A DNA stretch of 64,000 nucleotides from Patiria pectinifera (Eukaryota; Echinodermata; Asteroidea; Valvatida; Asterinidae): NCBI GenBank assembly GCA_029964075.1, contig CM057149.1, positions 17,002,197 through 17,066,196 of the forward strand, read 5' to 3'. This document shows positions 27,601-42,049 of this stretch, in pieces. The translations under genes were made by a program, and so were the position numbers. Position 1 is the stretch's first letter. Every line of letters starts with the position of its first letter. The notes beneath the pieces were generated by a model. That model did no database searches and was not told the DNA's origin. It saw only the letters and a list, made by a program, of their open reading frames with translations.

Positions 27601-30600
27601 TGACTTTTTCGATGATGCCGGCTATGGAAAACGTTGAAGTTTTGGGGGCATTTTTGTAAAAAACCTAAAATGTTTCTTTTCTCACTGGATACTGAATGTA
27701 ATGAGTTGAACTCTTCAGGGAATTCAATTCTGGCCTCTAGGCACCTCGTGTGAACTTTTCGTGAAATTTGGTGAAGTTGGATTTTTGGGTCAAAAACTGA
27801 CTTTTTCGATGATGCCGGCTATGGAAAATGTTGAAGTTTTGGGGGCATTTTGTAAAAACCTAAAATGTTTCTTTTCACACTGGATACTGAATGTAATGAG
27901 TTGAACTCTTCAGGGAATTCAATGTTGGCCTCTAGGCACCTCGTGGGAACTTTTGGGGAAATTTGGTGAAGTTTGGTTTTGGGTCAAAAACTGACTTTTT
28001 CGATGATGCCGGCTATGGAAAACTTTGAAGTTTTGGGGCATTTGGTAACAAATCTAAAATGTTTCTTTTCTCACTGGATACTGAATGTAATGAGTTGAAC
28101 TCTTCAGGGAATTCAATTCTGGCCTCTAGGCACCTCGTGTGAACTTTTCGGGAAATTTGGTGAAGTTGGATTTTTGGGTCAAAAACTGACTTTTTCGATG
28201 ATGCCGGCTATGGAAAACGTTGAAGTTTTGGGGGCATTTTGTAAAAAACCTAAAATGTTTCTTTTCTCACTGGATACTGAATGTAATGAGTTGAACTCTT
28301 CAGGGAATTCAATTCTGGCCTCTAGGCACCTCGTGTGAACTTTTTGGGAAATTTGGTGAAGTTGGATTTTTGGGTCAAAATTGACTTTTTCGATGATGCC
28401 GGCTATGGAAAACGTTGAAGTTTTGGGGCATTTTGTAAAAAACCTAAAATGTTTCTTTTCTCACTGGATACTGAATGTAATGAGTTGAACTCTTCAGGGA
28501 ATTCAATTCTGGCCTCTAGGCACCTCGTGTGAACTTTTCATGAAATTTGGTGAAGTTGGATTTTTGGGTCAAAAACTGACTTTTTCGATGATGCCGGCTA
28601 TGGCAAACGTTGAAGTTTTGGGGGCATTTTGTAAAAACCTAAAATGTTTCTTTTCACACTGGATACTGAATGTAATGAGTTGAACTCTTCAGGGAATTCA
28701 ATGTTGGCCTCTAGGCACCTCGTGGGAACTTTTGGGGAAATTTGGTGAAGTTGGATTTTTGGGTCAAAAACTGACTTTTTCGATGATGCCGGCTATGGAA
28801 AACGTTGAAGTTTTGGGGGCATTTTGTAAAAAACCTAAAATGTTTCTTTTCTCACTGGATACTGAATGTAATGAGTTGAACTCTTCTCGGAATTCAGTTC
28901 TGGCCTCTAGGCAACTCGTGTGAACTTTTCAGGAAATTTGGTGAAGTTGGATTTTTGGGTCAAAAACTGACTTTTTCGATGATGCCGGCTATGGAAAACG
29001 TTGAAGTTTTGGGGGCATTTTGTAAAAAACCTAAAATGTTTCTTTTCTCACTGGATACTGAATGTAATGAGTTGAACTCTTCAGGGAATTCAATTCTGGC
29101 CTCTAGGCACCTCGTGTGAACTTTTCGGGAAATTTGGTGAAGTTGGATTTTTGGGTCAAAAACTGACTTTTTCGATGATGCCGGCTATGGAAAACGTTGA
29201 AGTTTTGGGTCATTTTGTAAAAAGCCTAAAATGTTTCTTTTCTCACTGGATACTGACTGTAATGAGTGTGAACCCTTCAGGGAATTCAATTCTGGCCTCT
29301 AGGCACCTCGTGTGAACTTTTGGGGAAATTTGGTGAAGTTGGATTTTTGGGTCAAAACCTGACTTTTTCGATGATGCCGGCTATGGAAAATGTTGAAGTT
29401 TTGGGGGCATTTTGTAAAAACCTAAAATGTTTCTTTTCACACTGGATACTGAATGTAATGAGTTGAACTCTTCAGGGAATTCAATGTTGGCCTCTAGGCA
29501 CCTCGTGGGAACTTTTCGGGAAATTTGGTGAAGTTGGATTTTGGGTCAAAAACTGACTTTTTCGATGATGCCGGCTATGGAAAACGTTGAAGTTTTGGGG
29601 CATTTTGTAAAAACCTAAAATGTTTCTTTTCTCACTGGATACTGAATGTAATGAGTTGAACTCTTCAGAATTCAATTCTGGCCTCTAGGCACCTCGTGTG
29701 AACTTTTGGGGAAATTTGGTGAAGTTGGATTTTGGGTCAAAACTGACTTTTTCGATGATGCCGGCTATGGCAAACGTTGAAGTTTTGGGGGCATTTTGTA
29801 AAAACCTAAAATGTTTCTTTTCACACTGGATACTGAATGTAATGAGTTGAACTCTTCAGGGAATTCAATGTTGGCCTCTAGGCACCTCGTGGGAACATAT
29901 GGGGAAATTTGGTGAAGTTGGATTTTGGGTCAAAACTGACTTTTTCGATGATGCCGGCTATGGAAAACGTTGAAGTTTTGGGGCATTTTGTAAAAACCTA
30001 AAATGTTTCTTTTCTCACTGGATACTGAATGTAATGAGTTGAACTCTTCAGGGAATTCAATTCTGGCCTCTAGGCACCTCGTGTGAACTTTTGGGAAAAT
30101 TTGGTCCAATTTTTTGGGTCCAAACTGACTTTTTCGATGATGCCGGCTATGGAAAACGTTGAAGTTTTGGGGGCATTTTTGTAAAAAACCTAAAATGTTT
30201 CTTTTCTCACTGGATACTGAATGTAATGAGTTGAACTCTTCAGGGAATTCAATTCTGGCCTCTAGGCACCTCGTGTGAACTTTTCATGAAATTTGGTGAA
30301 GTTGGATTTTTGGGTCAAAAACTGACTTTTTCGATGATGCCGGCTATGGCAAACGTTGAAGTTTTGGGGGCATTTTGTAAAAACCTAAAATGTTTCTTTT
30401 CACACTGGATACTGAATGTAATGAGTTGAACTCTTCAGGGAATTCAATGTTGGCCTCTAGGCACCTCGTGGGAACTTTTGGGGAAATTTGGTGAAGTTGG
30501 ATTTTTGGGTCAAAAACTGACTTTTTCGATGATGCCGGCTATGGAAAACGTTGAAGTTTTGGGGGCATTTTGTAAAAAGCCTTAAATGTTTCTTTTCTCA

Positions 30601-33600
30601 CTGGATACTGAATGTTATGAGTTGAACTCTTTTCGGAATTCAATTCTGGCCTCTGGGCACCTCGTGTGAACCTTTGATGAAATTTGTTGAAGTTGGATTT
30701 TTGGGTCAAAAACTGACTTTTTCGATGATGCCGACTATGAAAAACGTTGAAGTTTTGGGGGCATTTTGTAAAAAACCTAAAATGTTTCTTTTCTCACTGG
30801 ATACTGAATGTAATGAGTTGAACTCTTCAGGGAATTCAATTCTGGCCTCTAGGCACCTCGTGTGAACTTTTCGGGAAATTTGGTTAAGTTGGATTTTTGG
30901 GTCAAAAACTTACTTTTTCGATGATGCCGGCTATGGAAATCGTTGAAGTTTTGGGGTCATTTTGTAAAAAAGCTAAAATATTTCTTTTCTCACTGGATAC
31001 TGAATGTAATGAGTTGAAATCTTCAGGGAATTCAAGTCTGGCCTCTAGGCACCTCGTGTGAACTTTTGGGGAAATTTGGTGAAGTTGGATTTTTGGGTCA
31101 AAAACTGACTTTTTCGATGATGCCGGCTATGGAAAACGTTGAAGTTTTGGGGTCATTTTGTATAAAACCTAAAATGTTTCTTTTCTCACTGGATACTGAA
31201 TGTAATGAGTTGAACTCTTCAGGGAATTCAATTCTGGCCTCTAGTCACCTTGTGTGAACTTTTCAGGAAATTTGGTGAAGTTGGATTTTTGGGTCAAAAA
31301 CTGACTTTTTCGATGATGCCGGCTATGGAAAACGTTGAAGTTTTGGGGTCATTTTGTAAAAAACCTAAAATGTTTCTTTTCTCACCTGATACTGAATGTA
31401 ATGAGTTGAACTCTTCAGGGAATTCAATTCTGGCCTCTAGGCACCTCGTGTGAACTTTTCAGGAAATTTGGTGAAGTTGGATTTTTGGGTCCAAAACTGA
31501 CTTTTTCGATGATGCCGGCTATGGAAATCGTTGAAGTTTTGGGGTCATTTTGTAAAAAACCTTAAATATTTCTTTTCTCACTGGATACTGAATGTAATGA
31601 GTTGAACTCTCCAGGGAATTCAAGTCTGGCCTCTAGTCACCTCGTGTGAACTTTTCGGGAATTTGGTGAAGTTGGATTTTTGGGTCAAAAACTGACTTTT
31701 TCGATGATGCCGGCTATGGAAAACGTTGAAGTTTTGGGGTCATTGTGTAAAAAACCTAAAATATTTCTTTTCTCACTGGATACTGAATGTAATGAGTTGA
31801 ACTCTCCAGGGAATTCAAGTCTGGCCTCTAGGCACCTCGTGTGAACTTTTCGGGAAATTTGGTGAAGTTGGATTTTTGGGTCAAAAACTGACTTTTTCGA
31901 TGATGCCGGCTATGGAAAACGTTGAAGTTTTGGGGGCATTTTGTAAATAACCTAAAATGTTTCTTTTCTCACTGGATACTGAATGTAATGAGTTGAACTC
32001 TTCAGGGAATTCAATTCTGGCCTCTAGTCACCTCGTGTGAACTTTTCGGGAATTTGGTGAAGTTGGATTTTTGGGTCAAAAACTGACTTTTTCGATGATG
32101 CCGGCTATGGAAAACGTTGAAGTTTTGTTGTCATTTTGTAAAAAACCTAAAATATTTCTTTTCTCACTGGATACTGAATGTAATGAGTTGAACTTTCCAG
32201 GGAATTCAAGTCTGGCCTCTAGGCACCTCGTGTGAACTTTTTTCGAAATTTGGTGAAGTTGGATTTTGGGTCAAAACTGACTTTTTCGATGATTCCGGCT
32301 ATGGAAAACGTTGAAGTTTTGGGGCATTTTGTAAAAAATCTAAAATTTTTCTTTTCTCACTGGATACTGAATGTAATGAGTTGAACTCTTCTTGGAATTC
32401 AATTCTGGCCTCTAGGCACCTTTTGTGAACCTTTGAGGAAATTTGGTGAAGTTGGATTTTTGGGTCAAAAACTGACTTTTTCGATGATGCCGGCTATGGA
32501 AAACGTTGAAGTTTTAAGGGGAATTTTGTAAAAAACCTAAAATGTTTCTTTTCTCACTGGATACTGAATGTAATGTGTTGAACTCTTCAGGGAATACAAT
32601 TCTGGCCTCTAGGCACCTCGTGTGAACATTTGAGGAAATTTGGTGAAGTGAGATTTTTGGGTTAAAAACTGACTTTTTCGATGATGCCGGCTATGGAAAA
32701 TGTTGAAGTTTTGGGGGCATTTTGTAAAAACCTAAAATGTTTCTTTTCACACTGGATACTGAATGTAATGAGTTGAACTCTTCAGGGAATTCAATGTTGG
32801 CCTCTAGGCACCTCGTGGGAACTTTTGGGGAAATTTGGTGAAGTTGGATTTTTGGGTCAAAAACTGACTTTTTCGATGATGCCGGCTATGGAAAACGTTG
32901 AAGTTTTGGGGGCATTTTGAAAAAAACCTAAAATGTTTCTTTTCTTACTGGATACTGAATGTAATGAGTTGAACTCTTCAGGGAATTCAATTCTGGCCTC
33001 TAGGCACCTCGTGTGAACTTTTCGTGAAATTTGGTGAAGTTGGATTTTTGGGTCAAAAACTGACTTTTTCGATGATGCCGGCTATGGAAAATGTTGAAGT
33101 TTTGGGGGCATTTTGTAAAAACCTAAAATGTTTCTTTTCACACTGGATACTGAATGTAATGAGTTGAACTCTTCAGGGAATTCAATTCTGGCCTCTAGGC
33201 ACCTCGTGTGAACTTTTCGGGAAATTTGGTGAAGTTGGATTTTTGGGTCAAAAACTGACTTTTTCGATGATGCCGGCTATGGAAAACGTTGAAGTTTTGG
33301 GGGCATTTTGTAAAAATCTAAAATGTTTCTTTTCTCACTGGATACTGAATGTAATGAGTTGAACTCTTCAGGGAATTCAATGTTGGCCTCTAGGCACCCC
33401 GTGTGTACTTTTGAGCAACTTTGATGAAATTTGATTTTGGGTCAAAAACTGACTTTTTCGATGATGCCGGCTATGGAAAACGTTGAAGTTTTGGGGGCAT
33501 TTTGTAAAAAACCTCAAATGTTTCTTTTCTCACTGGATACTGAATGTAATGAGTTGAAATCTTCAGGGAATTCAAATCTGGCCGCTAGGCACCTTGTGTG

Positions 33601-34376
33601 AACTTTTGAGGAAATTTGGTGAAGTTGGATTTTTGGGTCAAAAACTGACTTTTTCGATGATGCCGGCTATGGAAAACGTTGAAGTTTTGGGGGCATTTTG
33701 CAAAAATCAAAAATGTTTCTTTTCTCACTGGATACTGAATGTAATGGTTTGAACTCTTCAGGGAATTCAATTCTGGCCTCTAGGCACCTCGTGTGAACTT
33801 TTCGGGAAATTTGGTGAAGTTGGATTTTTGGGTCAAAAACTGACTTTCTTGATGATGCCGGCTATGGAAAACTTTGAAGTTTTGGGGGCATTTTGTAAAA
33901 AACCTAAAATGTTTCTTTTCTCACTGGATACTGAATGTAATGAGTTGAACTCTTCTGGCAATACAATTCTGGCCTCTAGGCACCTCGTGTGAACTTTTCG
34001 GGAAATTTGGTGAAGTTGGATTTTTGGGTCAAAAACTGACTTTTTTGATGATGCCGGCTATGGAAAACGTTGAAGTTTTGGGGGCATTTTGAAAAAAACC
34101 TAAAATGTTTCTTTTCTTACTGGATACTGAATGTAATGAGTTGAACTCTTCAGGGAATTCAATGCTGGCCTCTAGGCACCTCGTGTGAACTTTTCGGGAA
34201 ATTTGGTGCAGTTGGATTTTTGGGTCAAAAACTGACTTTTTCGATGATGCCGGCTATGGAAAACGTTGAAGTTTTGGGGCCATTTCGTAAAAAACCTCAA
34301 ATGTTTCTTTTCTCACTGGATACTGAATGTAATGAGTTGAAATCTTCAGGGAATTCAAATCTGGCCGCTAGGCACC

Positions 34377-36530
34377 TTGTGTGAACTTTTGAGGAAATTT
34401 GGTGAAGTTGGATTTTTGGGTCAAAAACTGACTTTTTTGATGATGCCGGCTATGGAAAACTTTGAAGTTTTGGGGGCATTTTGTAAAAAACCTAAAATGT
34501 TTCTTTTCTCACTGGTTACTGAATGTAATGGTTTGAACTCTTCAGGGAATTCAATTCTGGCCTCTAGGCACCTCGTGTGAACTTTTCGGGAAATTTGGTG
34601 AAGTTGGATTTTTGGGTCAAAAACTGACTTTTTGAATGATGCCGGCTATGGAAAACGTTGAAGTTTTGGGGGCATTTCGTAAAAAACCTAAAATGTTTCT
34701 TTTCTCACTGGATTCTGAATGTAATGAGTTGAACTCTTCAGGGAATTCAATTCTGCCCTCTAGGCACCTCGTGTAAACTTTTGGGGAAATTTGGTGAAGT
34801 TGGATTTTTGGGTCAAAAACTGACTTTTTCGATGATGCCGGCTATGGAAAACGTTGAAGTTTTGGGGGCATTTTGTAAAAAACCTAAAATGTTTCTTTTC
34901 TTACTGGATACTGAATGTAATGAGTTGAACTCTTCAGGGAATTCAATTCTGGCCTCTAGGCACCTCGTGTGAACTTTTCGGGAAATTTGGTGAAGTTGGA
35001 TTTTTGGGTCAAAAACTGACTTTTTCGATGATGCCGGCTATGGAAAACGTTGAAGTTTTGGGGGCATTTCGTAAAAAACCTAAAATGTTTCTTTTCTCAC
35101 TGGTTACTGAATGTAATGGTTTGAACTCTTCAGGGAATTCAATTCTGGCCTCTAGGCACCTCGTGTAAACTTTTGGGGAAATTTGGTGAAGTTGGATTTT
35201 TGGGTCAAAAACTGACTTTTTTGATGATGCCGGCTATGGAAAACGTTGAAGTTTTGGGGGCATTTTGTAAAAAACCTAAAATGTTTCTTTTCTCACTGGA
35301 TACTGAATGTAATGAATTGAAATCTTCAGGGAATTCAAATCTGGCCGCTAGGCACCTTGTGTGAACTTTTGAGGAAATTTGGTGAAGTTGGATTTTTGGG
35401 TCAAAAACTGACTTTTTCGATGATACCGGCTATGGAAAACGTTGAAGTTTTGGGGCCATTTCGTAAAAAACCTCAAATGTTTCTTTTCTCACTGGATACT
35501 GAATGTAATGAGTTGAAATCTTCAGGGAATTCAAATCTGGCCGCTAGGCACCTTGTGTGAACTTTTGAGGAAATTTGGTGAAGTTGGATTTTTGGGTCAA
35601 AAACTGACTTTTTGATGATGCCGGCTATGGAAAACGTTGAAGTTTTGGGGGCATTTCGTAAAAAACCTAAAATGTTTCTTTTCTCACTGGTTACTGAATG
35701 TAATGGTTTGAACTCTTCAGGGAATTCAATTCTGGCCTCTAGGCACCTCGTGTGAACTTTTCGGGAAATTTGGTGAAGTTGGATTTTGGGTCAAAACTGA
35801 CTTTTTCGATGATGCCGGCTATGGAAAACGTTGAAGTTTTGGGGGCATTTCGTAAAAAACCTAAAATGTTTCTTTTCTCTCTGTATAATGAATGTAATGA
35901 GTTGAAATCTTCAGGGAATTCAATTCTGGCCTCTAGGCACCTCGTGTAAACTTTTGGGGAAATTTGGTGAAGTTGGATTTTTGTGTCAAAAACTTACTTT
36001 TTCGATGATGCCGGCTATTGAAAACGTTGAAGTTTTGGGGGCATTTTGTAAAAAACCTCAAATGTTTCTTTTCTCACTGGATACTGAATGTAATGAGTTG
36101 AAATCTTCAGGGAATTCAAATCTGGCCGCTAGGCACCTTGTGTGAACTTTTGAGGAAATTTGGTGAAGTTGGATTTTTGGGTCAAAAACTGACTTTTTTG
36201 ATGATGCCGGCTATGGAAAACTTTGAAGTTTTGGGGGCATTTTGTAAAAAACCTAAAATGTTTCTTTTCTCACTGGTTACTGAATGTAATGGTTTGAACT
36301 CTTCAGGGAATTCAATTCTGGCCTCTAGGCACCTCGTGTGAACTTTTCGGGAAATTTGGTGAAGTTGGATTTTTGGGTCAAAAACTGACTTTTTGAATGA
36401 TGCCGGCTATGGAAAACGTTGAAGTTTTGGGGGCATTTCGTAAAAAACCTAAAATGTTTCTTTTCTCACTGGATTCTGAGTGTAATGAGTTGAACTCTTC
36501 AGGGAATTCAATTCTGGCCTCTAGGCACCT
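34377..36530 (+). repeat. Satellite higher-order block, copy 1 (14-monomer offset)
   Basis: Eleven monomers recur in the same order at 37,118-39,272 with an offset of 2,741-2,743 bp (14 monomers). Shared private variants include AAATCTGGCCGCTAGGC, GAAAACTTTGAAG, CTGGTTACTGAATGTAATGG, TTTTTGAATGATGCC, TCTCTGTATAATGAATG and TTTTTGTGTCAAAAAC. A nested repeat at 1,761 bp (9 monomers) links 34,377-34,770 with 36,138-36,530. Confidence 0.85.
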
Positions 36531-37117
36531 CGTGTAAACTTTTGGGGAAATTTGGTGAAGTTGGATTTTTGGGTCAAAAACTGACTTTTTCGATGATGCC
36601 GGCTATGGAAAACGTTGAAGTTTTGGGGGCATTTTGAAAAAAACCTAAAATGTTTCTTTTCTTACTGGATACTGAATGTAATGAGTTGAACTCTTCAGGG
36701 AATTCAATTCTGGCCTCTAGGCACCTCGTGTGAACTTTTCGGGAAATTTGGTGAAGTTGGATTTTTGGGTCAAAAACTGACTTTTTTGATGATGCCGGCT
36801 ATGGAAAACGTTGAAGTTTTGGGGGCATTTCGTAAAAAACCTAAAATGTTTCTTTTCTCACTGTATAATGAATGTAATGAGTTGAAATCTTCAGGGAATT
36901 CAATTCTGGCCTCTAGGCACCTCGTGTAAACTTTTGGGGAAATTTGGTGAAGTTGGATTTTTGGGTCAAAAACTGACTTTTTTGATGATGCCGGCTATGG
37001 AAAACGTTGAAGTTTTGGGGGCATTTTGAAAAAAACCTAAAATGTTTCTTTTCTTACTGTATACTGAATGTAATGGTTTGAACTCTTCAGGGAATTCAAT
37101 TCTGGCCTCTAGGCACC

Positions 37118-39272
37118 TCGTGTGAACTTTTCGGGAAATTTGGTGAAGTTGGATTTTTGGGTCAAAAACTGACTTTTTTGTTGATGCCGGCTATGGAAAA
37201 CTTTGAAGTTTTGGGGGTATTTTGTAAAAAACCTAAAATGTTTCTTTTCTCACTGGTTACTGAATGTAATGGTTTGAACTCTTCAGGGAATTCAATTCTG
37301 GCCTCTAGGCACCTCGTGTGAACTTTTCGGGAAATTTGGTGAAGTTGGATTTTTGGGTCAAAAACTGACTTTTTGAATGCTGCCGGCTATGGAAAACGTT
37401 GAAGTTTTGGGGGCATTTCGTAAAAAACCTAAAATGTTTCTTTTCTCACTGGATTCTGAATGTAATGAGTTGAACTCTTCAGGGAATTCAATTCTGCCCT
37501 CTAGGCACCTCGTGTAAACTTTTGGGGAAATTTGGTAAAGTTGGATTTTTGGGTCAAAAACTGACTTTTTCGATGATGCCGGCTATGGAAAACGTTGAAG
37601 TTTTGGGGGCATTTTGTAAAAAACCTAAAATGTTTCTTTTCTTACTGGATACTGAATGTAATGAGTTGAACTCTTCAGGGAATTCAATTCTGGCCTCTAG
37701 GCACCTCGTGTGAACTTTTCGGGAAATTTGGTGAAGTTGGATTTTTGGGTCAAAAACTGACTTTTTCGATGATGCCGGCTATGGAAAACGTTGAAGTTTT
37801 GGGGGCATTTCGTTAAAAACCTAAAATGTTTCTTTTCTCACTGGTTACTGAATGTAATGGTTTGAACTCTTCAGGGAATTCAATTCTGGCCTCTAGGCAC
37901 CTCGTGTAAACTTTTGGGGAAATTTGGTGAAGTTGGATTTTTGGGTCAAAAACTGACTTTTTTGATCATGCCGGCTATGGAAAACGTTGAAGTTTTGGGG
38001 GCATTTTGTAAAAAACCTAAAATGTTTCTTTTCTCACTGGATACTGAATGTAATGAATTGAAATCTTCAGGGAATTCAAATCTGGCCGCTAGGCACCTTG
38101 TGTGAACTTTTGAGGAAATTTGGTGAAGTTGGATTTTTGGGTCAAAAACTGACTTTTTCGATGATGCCGGCTATGGAAAACGTTGAAGTTTTGGGGCCAT
38201 TTCGTAAAAAGCCTCAAATGTTTCTTTTCTCACTGGATACTGAATGTAATGAGTTGAAATCTTCAGGGAATTCAAATCTGGCCGCTAGGCACCTTGTGTG
38301 AACTTTTGAGGAAATTTGGTGAAGTTGGATTTTTGGGTCAAAAACTGACTTTTTGATGATGCCGGCTATGGAAAACGTTGAAGTTTTGGGGGCATTTCGT
38401 AAAAAACCTAAAATGTTTCTTTTCTCACTGGTTACTGAATGTAATGGTTTGAACTCTTCAGGGAATTCAATTCTGGCCTCTAGGCACCTCGTGTGAACTT
38501 TTCGGGAAATTTGGTGAAGTTGGATTTTTGGGTCAAAAACTGACTTTTTCGATGATGCCGGCTATGGAAAACGTTGAAGTTTTGGGGGCATTTCGTAAAA
38601 AACCTAAAATGTTTCTTTTCTCTCTGTATAATGAATGTAATGAGTTGAAATCTTCAGGGAATTCAATTCTGGCCTCTAGGCACCTCGTGTAAACTTTTGG
38701 GGAAATTTGGTGAAGTTGGATTTTTGTGTCAAAAACTGAATTTTTTGATGATGCCGGCTATTGAAAACGTTGAAGTTTTGGGGGCATTTTGTAAAAAACC
38801 TCAAATGTTTCTTTTCTCACTGGATACTGAATGTAATGAGTTGAAATCTTCAGGGAATTCAAATCTGGCCGCTAGGCACCTTGTGTGAACTTTTGAGGAA
38901 ATTTGGTGAAGTTGGATTTTTGGGTCAAAAACTGACTTTTTTGATGATGCCGGCTATGGAAAACTTTGAAGTTTTGGGGGCATTTTGTAAAAAACCTAAA
39001 ATGTTTCTTTTCTCACTGGTTACTAAATGTAATGGTTTGAACTCTTCAGGGAATTCAATTCTGGCCTCTAGGCACCTCGTGTGAACTTTTCGGGAAATTT
39101 GGTGAAGTTGGATTTTTGGGTCAAAAACTGACTTTTTGAATGATGCCGGCTATGGAAAACGTTGAAGTTTTGGGGGCATTTCGTAAAAAACCTAAAATGT
39201 TTCTTTTCTCACTGGATTCTGAGTGTAATGAGTTGAACTCTTCAGGGAATTCAATTCTGGCCTCTAGGCACC
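37118..39272 (+). repeat. Satellite higher-order block, copy 2
   Basis: Repeats the variant order of 34,377-36,530 with few changes. It ends at a sharply degenerate monomer (from about 39,283, GAGGAAGATTGATG and GATGGCGGATATGG). Confidence 0.85.
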
Positions 39273-39959
39273 TCGTGTGAACTTTTGAGGAAGATTGATG
39301 AAGTTGGATATTGGGGTAAAAAACTGACTTATTCGATGATGGCGGATATGGAAACCGTTGAAGATTTGGGGCCTTTTGAAAAAACCTCAAATTTTTCTTT
39401 TCTTACTGGATACTGAATGTAATGAGTTGAACTCTTCAGGGAATTCAATTCTGGCCTCTAGTCACCTTGTGTGAACTTTTGAGGAAATTTGGTGAAGTTG
39501 GATTTTTGGGTCAAAAACTGACTTTTTTGATGATGCCGGCTATGGAAAACGTTGAAGTTTTGGGGGCATTTTGTAAAAAGCCTTAAATGTTTCTTTTCTC
39601 ACTGGATACTGAATGTTATGAGTTGAACTCTTTTCGGAATTCAATTCTGGCCTCTGGGCACCTCGTGTGAACCTTTGATGAAATTTGTTGAAGTTGGATT
39701 TTTGGGTCAAAAACTTACTTTTTCGATGATGCCGGCTATGAAAAACATTGAAGTTTTGGGGGCATTTTGTAAAAAACCTAAAATGTTTCTTTTCTCACTG
39801 GATACTGAATGTAATGAGTCAAACTCTTCAGGGAATTCAATTTTGGACTCTAGGCACCTTGTGTGAACTTTTCGGGAAATTTGGTTGAGTTGGATTTTTG
39901 GGTCAAAAACTGACTTTTTCGATGATGCCGGCTATGGAAATCGTTGAAGTTTTGGGGTC

Positions 39960-40000
39960 ATTTTGTAAAAAACCTAAACCTAAGTTTTGGGGGCATTTTG
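39960..40000 (+). repeat. Out-of-register junction between satellite monomers
   Basis: At about 39,978 the monomer runs from TGTAAAAAACCTAAA straight into CCTAAGTTTTGGGGGC, which re-enters about 35 bp upstream in the monomer. As a result two otherwise homologous monomers (39,675 and 40,102) are 427 bp apart, which is 2 x 196 plus 35. This is the scar of an unequal exchange or of an assembly join. Confidence 0.75.
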
Positions 40001-42049
40001 TAAAAAGCCTTAAATGTTTCTTTTCTCACTGGATACTGAATGTTATGAGTTGAACTCTTTTCGGAATTCAATTCTGGCCTCTGGGCACCTCGTGTGAACC
40101 TTTGATCAAATTTGTTGAAGTTGGATTTTTGGGTCAAAAACTGACTTTTTCGATGATGCCGGCTATGAAAAACATTGAAGTTTTGGGGGCATTTTGTAAA
40201 AAACCTAAAATGTTTCTTTTCTCACTGGATACTGAATGTAATGAGTCGAACTCTTCAGGGAATTCAATTCTGGCCTCTAGGCACCTTGTGTGAACTGTTC
40301 GGGAAATTGGTTGAGTTGGATTTTTGGGTCAAAAACTGACTTTTTCGATGATGCCGGCTATGGAAATCGTTGAAGTTTTGGGGTCATTTTGTAAAAAACC
40401 TAAAATATTTCTTTTCTCACTGGATACTGAATGTAATGAGTTGAACTCTTCAGGGAATTCAAGTCTGGCCTCTAGGCACCTCGTGTGAACTTTTGGGGAA
40501 ATTTGGTGAAGTTGGATTTTTGGGTCAAAAACTGACTTTTTCGATGATGCCGGCTATGGAAAACGTTGAAGTTTTGGGGGCATTTTGTAAAAAACCTAAA
40601 ATGTTTCTTTTCTCACTGGATACTGAATGTAATGAGTTGAACTCTTCAGGGAATTCAATTCTGGCCTCTAGGCACCTCGTGTGAACTTTTCATGAAATTT
40701 GGTGAAGTTGGATTTTTGGGTCAAAAACTGACTTTTTCGATGATGCCGGCTATGGCAAACGTTGAAGTTTTGGGGGCATTTTGTAAAAACCTAAAATGTT
40801 TCTTTTCACACTGGATACTGAATGTAATGAGTTGAACTCTTCAGGGAATTCAATTCTGGCCTCTAGGCACCTCGTGTAAACTTTTGGGGAAATTTGGTGA
40901 AGTTGGATTTTTGGGTCAAAAACTGACTTTTTCGATGATGCCGGCTATGGAAAACGTTGAAGTTTTGGGGGCATTTTGTAAAAAACCTAAAATGTTTCTT
41001 TTCTCACTGGATACTGAATGTAATGAGTTGAACTCTTCAGGGAATTCAATTCTGGCCTCTAGGCACCTCGTGTGAACTTTTGATGAAATTTGGTGAAGTT
41101 GGATTTTTGGGTCAAAAACTGACTTTTTCGATGATGCCGGCTATGGAAAACGTTGAAGTTTTGGGGGCATTTTGTAAAAAACCTAAAATGTTTCTTTTCT
41201 CACTGGATACTGAATGTAATGAGTTGAAATCTTCAGGGAATTCAATTCTGGCCTCTAGGCACCTCGTGTAAACTTTTGGGGAAATTTGGTGAAGTTGGAT
41301 TTTTGTGTCAAAAACTGAATTTTTTGATGATGCCGGCTATGGAAATCGTTGAAGTTTTGGGGTCATTTTGTAAAAAAGCTAAAATATTTCTTTTCTCACT
41401 GGATACTGAATGTAATGAGTTGAAATCTTCAGGGAATTCAAGTCTGGCCTCTAGGCACCTCGTGTGAACTTTTGGGGAAATTTGGTGAAGTTGGATTTTT
41501 GGGTCAAAAACTGACTTTTTCGATGATGCCGGCTATGGAAAACGTTGAAGTTTTGGGGGCATTTTGTAAAAAACCTAAAATGTTTCTTTTCTCACTGGAT
41601 ACTGAATGTAATGAGTTGAACTCTTCAGGGAATTCAATTCTGGCCTCTAGGCACCTCGTGTAAACTTTTCGGGAAATTTGGTGAAGTTGGATTTTTGGGT
41701 CAAAAACTGACTTTTTCGATGATGCCGGCTATGGAAAACGTTGAAGTTTTGGGGGCATTTTGTAAAAACCTAAAATGTTTCTTTTCACACTGGATACTGA
41801 ATGTAATGAGTTGAACTCTTCAGGGAATTCAATGTTGGCCTCTAGGCACCTCGTGGGAACTTTTGGGGAAATTTGGTGAAGTTGGATTTTTGGGTCAAAA
41901 ACTGACTTTTTCGATGATGCCGGCTATGGAAAACGTTGAAGTTTTGGGGGCATTTTGTAAAAAACCTCAAATGTTTCTTTTCTCACTGGATACTGAATGT
42001 AATGAGTTGAAATCTTCAGGGAATTCAAATCTGGCCTTTATGCACCTTG

